NCBI GenBank assembly: GCA_014380365.1 | Contig: JACMJZ010000016.1 | Location: 1-39,550 of the forward strand | Origin: Pyrinomonadaceae bacterium | GTDB lineage: Bacteria > Acidobacteriota > Blastocatellia > Pyrinomonadales > Pyrinomonadaceae | DNA: 39,550 nt | Direction of reading: 5' to 3' | In this document: piece by piece, positions 35,313 to 39,550 of the stretch | How the letters are laid out: each line of letters begins with the position of its first letter | Position numbering within the stretch: position 1 is the stretch's first letter | Made by a program: the position numbers and the translations under genes | Notes under the pieces: generated by a model | Seen by the model: only the letters and a program-made list of their open reading frames with translations | The model's database searches: none | Told to the model about the DNA's origin: nothing

Positions 35313-35358
35313 AAGTTTAAACTGGCGGCCGGCAACATCACACGGTTCGAAAAATCTT

Positions 35359-35387
35359 AAAGGGGCACGACAATGTCGCGCCCCTTT
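35359..35387. terminator. Bidirectional intrinsic terminator
   Basis: AAAGGGGC and GCCCCTTT pair, with an inner CGAC/GTCG extension. A-rich and T-rich flanks serve both directions, between the convergent kinase and glycine-zipper genes. Confidence 0.8.
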
Positions 35388-35438
35388 ACCATTGGAACTT
35401 CTCCTGTTCGTCGAAAAGCCGCCGCTTGCGCTCCGTTG

Positions 35439-35807
35439 TTAGTAGCGACGATTCCGATTGCGCTTACGAATTTTGTAGGTGTAGACAGCGCCGCTACCGC
35501 CCCCTACCAGCGCGCCAATTGCCGCACCTTTCTTTCCGCCAGCCAAGCCACCGACCGCTGCGCCGCCAACTGCCGTGCCCGCCACCGTCAGTTTGTCCCG
35601 ATGCTTCTTCCAAAAAGAGCGCTTACGTCGTGTACGCCTTCTTTGCGCCGCTGCACCCGCGTTCGCTGATGCACCCGCATTCGCCGCCGCAAGTGAGCGT
35701 GCCGAAGCAACTGAACTTAAAGGCTCTATTGTGAAACCCAGTGTTAACAGGACTAAGACAACGGCTAGATACCGCCTCATTCTCTGAACTATTAAAGATG
35801 TGTTCAT
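35439..35807 (-). CDS. Exported glycine-zipper protein
   Basis: This encodes 122 residues. An N-terminal signal sequence (YLAVVLVLLTLGFTIEPLSS) is followed by an Ala-rich region and a very basic segment (QRRRTRRKRSFWKKHRDK). A glycine-zipper stretch (GTAVGGAAVGGLAGG, AAIGALVGGGSGAV) comes next, then a basic tail. Glycine zippers insert in membranes, as in Rick_17kDa/OmpA-associated proteins. It is probably an envelope protein, of unknown role. Confidence 0.8.
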   Translation of the reverse strand: MNTSLIVQRMRRYLAVVLVLLTLGFTIEPLSSVASARSLAAANAGASANAGAAAQRRRTRRKRSFWKKHRDKLTVAGTAVGGAAVGGLAGGKKGAAIGALVGGGSGAVYTYKIRKRNRNRRY

Positions 35808-36219
35808 CAGCTTTCCCCCTCCAAATCCTCTATTGATGATTCTTCAGCGGCAAGACCCGTGCCCGTTGCATAACGGCAGGAAGCTGGCGTTTTTCTACTA
35901 TTGCGGCACTCATGCGTACTCTTAGGAGGCAGTCTGTACCAGAGTGGCTCAACTTATGGGTTTGAACGAAAGGTGTATTGATCCATGAATAACGCTGAAA
36001 GCGTTAGCTAATTCCAGCCCAGGGTTGCCGCAACCCTGGGACTGTGCACCCTCAGAGAATCAAAACGCTGAAAGCGTTGGCTATCGTGCCAAAGCGAGTT
36101 CGCAAATTCCTTCAGAGTTCGCGAACAGATTTTTGTGCATTGGAATCCCAGGGCTGCAACAACCCTGGGCTGGAATTAACCAACGCTTTCAGCGTAACTC
36201 GTTTTCGGAGTCCGCGAGT
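35808..36219. other. Gene-free stretch holding the GCTGAAAGCG element
   Basis: No gene is seen. The 35991-36195 element, listed separately, takes up half of it. The remainder is presumably the promoter of the glycine-zipper gene. Confidence 0.5.
35991..36195. repeat. 205-bp inverted-repeat element (AACGCTGAAAGCGTT ends)
   Basis: Two arms of about 50 bp, 35991-36041 and 36146-36195, are inverse copies with about 90 percent identity by eye. Each arm contains a GCTGAAAGC palindrome at the end and a CCAGGGTTGC..GCAACCCTGG palindrome within. A third copy of the terminal word (AACGCTGAAAGCGTT) is at 36064. The layout resembles a miniature transposable element without coding capacity. Confidence 0.9.
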
Positions 36220-36750
36220 TTATTTAACTGTCTTCTCCTTCACAAACTTCAGCGCCACACCGTTCATGCAGTAACGCAGGCCAGTAGGTCTGGGGCCATC
36301 GTTGAAAACGTGGCCAATGTGGGAGTCACACCTCGCGCACAACACCTCGGTGCGGACTTCCGCAAGGCTGCTGTCAACCTCTTCACGTACATTCTCTTTT
36401 GCTATTGGCTGCCAAAAACTTGGCCAGCCCGTGCCTGAATCAAACTTGGCTTCAGAGCTAAACAGCGGCAGCCCACAAGCGACGCATTGGAAAAAGCCTT
36501 CCTGGTGATTCTCATTAAGCGGACTCGAGAAAGGTCGCTCAGTCCCCTTCCGGCGGGTCACGTTATATTGATCCGGCGTCAGGATGCGTTTCCACTCTGC
36601 GTCTTTCTTTATCACTTTTCTGATTCCTTTATTATTTGGCTGACTACGATTGCGATCCTGCAAGAGAGGCGCCCCGACAACCGACGACTTGAAGAACGCC
36701 GCAAAAGTCCCCAGCGCTACGGAAGATGAAAGAAAGTTACGTCTATTCAT
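36220..36750 (-). CDS. msrB: Tat-exported peptide-methionine (R)-S-oxide reductase
   Basis: This encodes 176 residues. The start MNRRNFLSSSVALGTFAAFF is a twin-arginine signal, so this MsrB acts outside the cytoplasm. It reduces methionine-R-sulfoxide in oxidised proteins. Zinc is held by Cys89, Cys92 (CVAC) and Cys138, Cys141 (CARC). The catalytic Cys161 is in GLRYCMNGVAL. GTGWPSFWQPI and HIGHVFNDGPRPTG are intact family segments. ATG at 36750 follows GAGG; the longer frame overlaps the upstream gene. It lies 46 bp after the exported kinase-like gene on the same strand, probably in one operon. Confidence 0.95.
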   Translation of the reverse strand: MNRRNFLSSSVALGTFAAFFKSSVVGAPLLQDRNRSQPNNKGIRKVIKKDAEWKRILTPDQYNVTRRKGTERPFSSPLNENHQEGFFQCVACGLPLFSSEAKFDSGTGWPSFWQPIAKENVREEVDSSLAEVRTEVLCARCDSHIGHVFNDGPRPTGLRYCMNGVALKFVKEKTVK

Positions 36751-36796
36751 TTGCCTCAACATGATCTGCGCTATGCGCCGTGAACTCTCCGATCCG

Positions 36797-37942
36797 TTAG
36801 TTGGAACAACGCGCATCGATGATCGTCTTAGCCTTGCGCTCAAATTCCGCGGTCCACACCTCAGGCGCCTCGTCGCGTTCTTGATTGCGGGAGGCGCGAA
36901 ACACCCTGGTGATTAAGCCGTTGCTCTTCTCCGCCTCCAGAAGTCTCTGCAGGCCGGTGGCCAGCAGCTGGCGGCCCGCCTCGCTGACACTCGCGTCGCC
37001 GACCCCTTTCGCGGTCGTAGTGCAACGTCCACCGCTCACCTTGATCGGGTCCTTGCCCTTCCAGGCGTCGAGCCTCGCCTTCTTCTCGCTGGCGCTGTTA
37101 TGACCAAACGTCGAGCCCATGTCGCTCACGTAGTACACCGCCTGCCCCGGCTTGCAGGTGCGCGTACCGTCATCGTTCTTCTGCGAATCGAGGCAGGCAA
37201 ATCGCTGGTTGTCGGTCTTGGGATCACCATGATCTATGAAGGCGAGCCAAAGTTTAAACGCGTCGATCTCGGCGCGTGGAGTTCCACTCGTCGCCAGTTT
37301 CGCCAGTGAGTCCTTGAGCGCCCCGGAGTCTTTGTCGTTGCACTTCACATCGATGCCACTGCCCAGCGGAAGCTCGATTCCCGCGGCCGGCTGCAGCGGC
37401 GTAAAGCTCGTACCCTGGAAACTGCTGGTCAAACTCTTCTCGCAGTCAGGACAGTTAACGTCTGCAACCCACTCATCATCGGCGAAGAAGCCCAACGCCC
37501 TGGAGAAACGCGAGGAGAGGAACTCGCCGTAGATCTCGCCGTTCCGCTTCTCTCTCGACTGTCCCTTGAAGTGTGGTTTCACCTTGTACCTGATCAGGTC
37601 TCCGTCCTCGTCCACCACGCCGGCGACCGAGCAATGGAATTTCGGCGTGGTGCCGGCGCCTTTGTTCAGGTCCTTGTTCGCAACGCAATTGAGCGGCAGC
37701 GCCAGCCCGGCGGAGTCCACTGGCAGCGCACCGGCGCGAGCGCCCTTAGTCGGGTTGAACCCGAGTACTGGGTCGTAGCCGGGATCGGGCTCCTGCCAAA
37801 CCTTCGCGGTTCTCTCCGCGAGCTCTCGCACCTCCGCAGTGAAACAGGATTTGCCTTTCTCCTGGGCTGCGACGGGCAATGCGATTGAAAGAATAAAGAG
37901 GAGGAGAGCTGGGACGACGGACATTTGCGATTTACGAAGCAT
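36797..37942 (-). CDS. Exported Cys-rich protein with kinase-like catalytic motifs
   Basis: This encodes 381 residues. A signal peptide (VVPALLLFILSIALPVAAQ) precedes a mature part with ten Cys, which suggests disulfides. Motifs suggest a protein- or lipid-kinase fold of the HipA/FAM20 sort. A Lys-bearing strand (IRYKVKP, 117-123) is followed by a helix with Glu (GEIYGEFLSSRF, 135-146). HGDPKTDN at 238-245 has the HxDxKxxN spacing of the catalytic loop. VSDMG at 272-276 stands in the DFG place. N-terminal and C-terminal parts match no known domain. ATG at 37942 follows AAAGGG. Function is an inference; family not recognised. Confidence 0.65.
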   Translation of the reverse strand: MLRKSQMSVVPALLLFILSIALPVAAQEKGKSCFTAEVRELAERTAKVWQEPDPGYDPVLGFNPTKGARAGALPVDSAGLALPLNCVANKDLNKGAGTTPKFHCSVAGVVDEDGDLIRYKVKPHFKGQSREKRNGEIYGEFLSSRFSRALGFFADDEWVADVNCPDCEKSLTSSFQGTSFTPLQPAAGIELPLGSGIDVKCNDKDSGALKDSLAKLATSGTPRAEIDAFKLWLAFIDHGDPKTDNQRFACLDSQKNDDGTRTCKPGQAVYYVSDMGSTFGHNSASEKKARLDAWKGKDPIKVSGGRCTTTAKGVGDASVSEAGRQLLATGLQRLLEAEKSNGLITRVFRASRNQERDEAPEVWTAEFERKAKTIIDARCSN

Positions 37943-38089
37943 AGCGGACCCTTTCTCGGGAGAAGTGGAGACTGCGCTGGTTGTTGTGGGGGGTACAGAC
38001 GAAATTCTAACAACCATTCAGAACAAAAGAAAGACTCGTGGTTGTCGGGTACCGGTGCAGTTTGGAATTGGGCTAATTCTCTTTGCGTA

Positions 38090-38172
38090 ACTTTGCGTCT
38101 TACTTTGCGAACTTTGCGGTCCTTCTTGCACGTTTACCGCAAAGGGTTCGCAAAGCACCGCAAAGCAAGCTG
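38090..38172. repeat. CTTTGCG-word repeat with inverse copies
   Basis: CTTTGCG recurs about every 10 bases at 38081-38120, and CGCAAAG recurs in inverse orientation at 38139-38168. It is a word-built palindrome without a fixed 7-bp spacing. Confidence 0.75.
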
Positions 38173-38174
38173 CA

Positions 38175-38381
38175 CTAGTACCGGCTGCCTGCTTCGATAA
38201 CAGCGATGGCCTGTTCGCGTTTTACCGTGGGAAATGCTTCGAGGAAGTCTTCGACCGATTCATCACCTTCGAGATAGTCAATGAGGTTCTGCAACGGAAC
38301 GCGCGTGCCAACAAAAACCGGCGTTCCACCCATGATTTGGGGGTTCGAGTGGATGATTCCCTTGAGTTCTTCGGTATCCAT
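38175..38381 (-). CDS. DUF433 family protein (antitoxin-like)
   Basis: This encodes 68 residues, a full DUF433 domain: IHSNPQIMGGTPVFVGTRVP, then LIDYLEGDESVEDFLEAFP and a helical end (REQAIAVIEAG). The domain has a winged-helix-like fold and is usually the first gene of a pair with a PIN-like DUF5615 nuclease gene. Here no such gene follows; the repeat region and then the exported kinase-like gene come next. It is therefore an orphan antitoxin or a regulator in its own right. No strong ribosome site is seen. Confidence 0.9.
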   Translation of the reverse strand: MDTEELKGIIHSNPQIMGGTPVFVGTRVPLQNLIDYLEGDESVEDFLEAFPTVKREQAIAVIEAGSRY

Positions 38382-38504
38382 AAGTCGAAGATTATTGTGC
38401 CAGGTTCTGAGTACATAATCTCATCAAAATCAACGGCGCGGCGATGGTGAAGGTGCGGTGGGTACTGGGGTAATTGTGTGTTGCCACCTGTCGGGTCGCG
38501 ATGC

Positions 38505-38581
38505 GGGGCACTAGCCCGACCGTCAGGGAGGGCTCCATTCATGCACCTCGGAGCCCTCCCTGACGGTCGGGCTAGTGCCCC
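38505..38581. repeat. 32-bp perfect inverted repeat (GCACTAGCCCGACCGTCAGG)
   Basis: The arms 38505-38536 and 38550-38581 are exact inverse copies separated by 13 bases. Sequences in the arm recur in degraded form at 4425-4530. Confidence 0.95.
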
Positions 38582-38660
38582 GGAGATTAGCAACATACTC
38601 TTACCCCACTACGGTGCGGTGCGTGTGTTCCTTGAACCGTCGTACTGCCCATCACAAGAC

Positions 38661-38695
38661 AAAGCCTCCGGCGAAAAACTTCCACCGGAGGCTTT
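38661..38695 (-). terminator. Strong stem-loop after the RRM gene
   Basis: AAAGCCTCCGG and CCGGAGGCTTT form an 11-bp perfect stem with a 13-base loop 30 bp downstream of the RRM gene stop. The flanking T/A bases act in either direction. Confidence 0.85.
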
Positions 38696-38724
38696 ATCAA
38701 TCGCAATTACTTGCGAGCTATCGG

Positions 38725-39021
38725 TTAGTAGCGTGAGCCGCCGTTGCGTCCGCCGCCACCGCCGCCGCGATCTTCGCGGGGCTTGGCTTCGTTGACGTTC
38801 AGCGCGCGTCCGCCCAGGTCCTTGCCGTTAAACTGCTGGATAGCAGCAGCGCCTTCTTCCTTCGTCGACATTTCGACGAAGCCGAAGCCGCGTGAGCGAC
38901 CTGTTTCGCGATCTTCAATCAAGGACACGCTCTCGACCGTGCCCGCTTGCGCGAACATTGTCTGCAGCTCATCGCTCGTGGTTTGAAACGCGAGATTACC
39001 AACATAAAGTTTCATAGACAT
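38725..39021 (-). CDS. RRM-domain RNA-binding protein, short Gly-rich tail
   Basis: This encodes 98 residues, a paralogue of the protein at 17121. RNP2 is LYVGNL and RNP1 is RGFGFVEM, and the whole RRM is nearly collinear (AGTVESVSLIEDRETGRSRG). The tail is only about 15 residues (GGGGGGRNGGSRY). The first codons give MSMKLYVGN. It is probably an abundant RNA chaperone. A strong terminator follows, and the groEL gene lies upstream on the same strand. Confidence 0.93.
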   Translation of the reverse strand: MSMKLYVGNLAFQTTSDELQTMFAQAGTVESVSLIEDRETGRSRGFGFVEMSTKEEGAAAIQQFNGKDLGGRALNVNEAKPREDRGGGGGGRNGGSRY

Positions 39022-39138
39022 AATTTTCTTACCTTTTCCCGTTTTGGGATTTCACCTTGGGAGACTTCTCCCTTGGCGACGTAACAGAAGCAGCATGCGG
39101 AACATGGTAGCTTCCCAATTTGCTAAGGACGTTTGGGA

Positions 39139-39549
39139 TTACATATCCATGCCGCCGGGCATTGCACGGGGCTTATCATCTTCCTGTAGCTCAGAAATGA
39201 GCGCCTCGGTCGTGAGCATTAAGCCCGCGATCGATGCGGCGTTTTGTAACGCGCAACGCGTGACTTTCGCGGGATCGATAATCCCGGCGGCCACGAGGTC
39301 CTCAAAAGTTTCAGTGGCGGCGTTGTAGCCGAAGTTTGGGTCTTTATTGGCCCGAACTCTCTCCACAATCACCGCGCCCTCTTTGCCGGCGTTCTGCACG
39401 ATCTGACGCAGCGGCTCTTCGAGCGCGCGCCTGATGATGTTGACGCCAATGCGAATGTCGCCCTCCCCTGTGATGTTCTCCAGTGCCTCGATGCCACGAA
39501 GCAGAGCCACACCGCCGCCGGGAACGATGCCCTCTTCGACGGCAGCCTT
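39139..39549 (-). CDS. groL: Chaperonin GroEL, C-terminal part (cut by window edge)
   Basis: The frame is open to the window end; the N-terminal part lies outside it. The visible 136 residues include the conserved [18 protein letters not shown], then [32 protein letters not shown] and [20 protein letters not shown], closing with a PGGMDM tail typical of GroEL. GroEL forms the ATP-driven folding chamber with GroES. The stop lies 117 bp before the start of the RRM gene on the same strand. Any CIRCE element would lie outside the window. Confidence 0.97.
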   Translation of the reverse strand, partial: KAAVEEGIVPGGGVALLRGIEALENITGEGDIRIGVNIIRRALEEPLRQIVQNAGKEGAVIVERVRANKDPNFGYNAATETFEDLVAAGIIDPAKVTRCALQNAASIAGLMLTTEALISELQEDDKPRAMPGGMDM

Positions 39550-39550
39550 A

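Noticed and set aside
38222-38596. 124-residue frame upstream of and overlapping the DUF433 gene
   Set aside because: It is a translation of the palindrome at 38505 and of a shadow frame of DUF433.

Overview
The window looks like chromosome from a member of the Acidobacteriota, most likely of the Blastocatellia/Pyrinomonadaceae type. This is inferred from the protein mix (DUF4388-DnaJ-TPR protein, MEDS hybrid kinase, DUF6941-like protein, Gly-rich RRM proteins, SigK-like sigma factor), a GC content judged by eye in the mid-50s, and gene-poor gaps packed with palindromic repeats. No phage, plasmid or CRISPR locus is visible. Functions were assigned by reading motifs only; no database search was run.

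Layout. 1-3 kb: a small charged protein, YebC, and the yggS-yggT-yggU (DUF167) cluster. 3.3-4.4 kb: an Arg/Asn-rich exported protein, tRNA-Leu(CAG) with a consensus promoter and a terminator, and a DUF6941-like protein. 4.5-10 kb: NAD-dependent DNA ligase, an M20 peptidase-like protein with altered active-site residues coupled to a GNAT acetyltransferase, and a soluble histidine kinase with an eroded ATP site. 10.2-13.6 kb: a DUF4388-DnaJ-TPR protein, an HD-GYP-like protein and a degenerate Dam-like methyltransferase relative. 13.7-18 kb: a histidine kinase/OmpR pair, a fatty-acid desaturase, an RRM protein and a zinc-ribbon protein with a UvrD-tail-like segment. 18.1-19.1 kb: an AT-richer pair, a membrane protein and a small protein that could have a histone fold. 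19.3-24.4 kb: enoyl-CoA hydratase, zinc ribbon, histone-deacetylase-like enzyme, BON-domain protein, two coupled unknown genes and MarC.

24.5-28 kb: an exported internally duplicated protein, a second desaturase, an omega subunit and two small unknowns. 28.2-35.3 kb is a dense regulatory block: STAS protein, HTH protein coupled to an unknown, Cys-rich protein, SigK-like sigma factor, receiver protein, two tandem Crp-like regulators and a MEDS-histidine-kinase-receiver hybrid. 35.4-39.55 kb: a glycine-zipper protein, an exported protein with kinase-like HxDxKxxN and DMG motifs next to a Tat-exported MsrB, an orphan DUF433 protein, a second RRM protein and the C-terminal part of GroEL, cut by the window edge.

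The most unusual non-coding feature is a set of intergenic elements built from tandem 7-bp words. Four of the five loci carry an inverted copy a short distance away, and the word differs from locus to locus. At least five other inverted-repeat families share the gaps. The most unusual proteins are the exported kinase-like protein, the histone-fold candidate, and three enzyme-like proteins (M20, histidine kinase, D12 methyltransferase) with substituted catalytic or cofactor residues.
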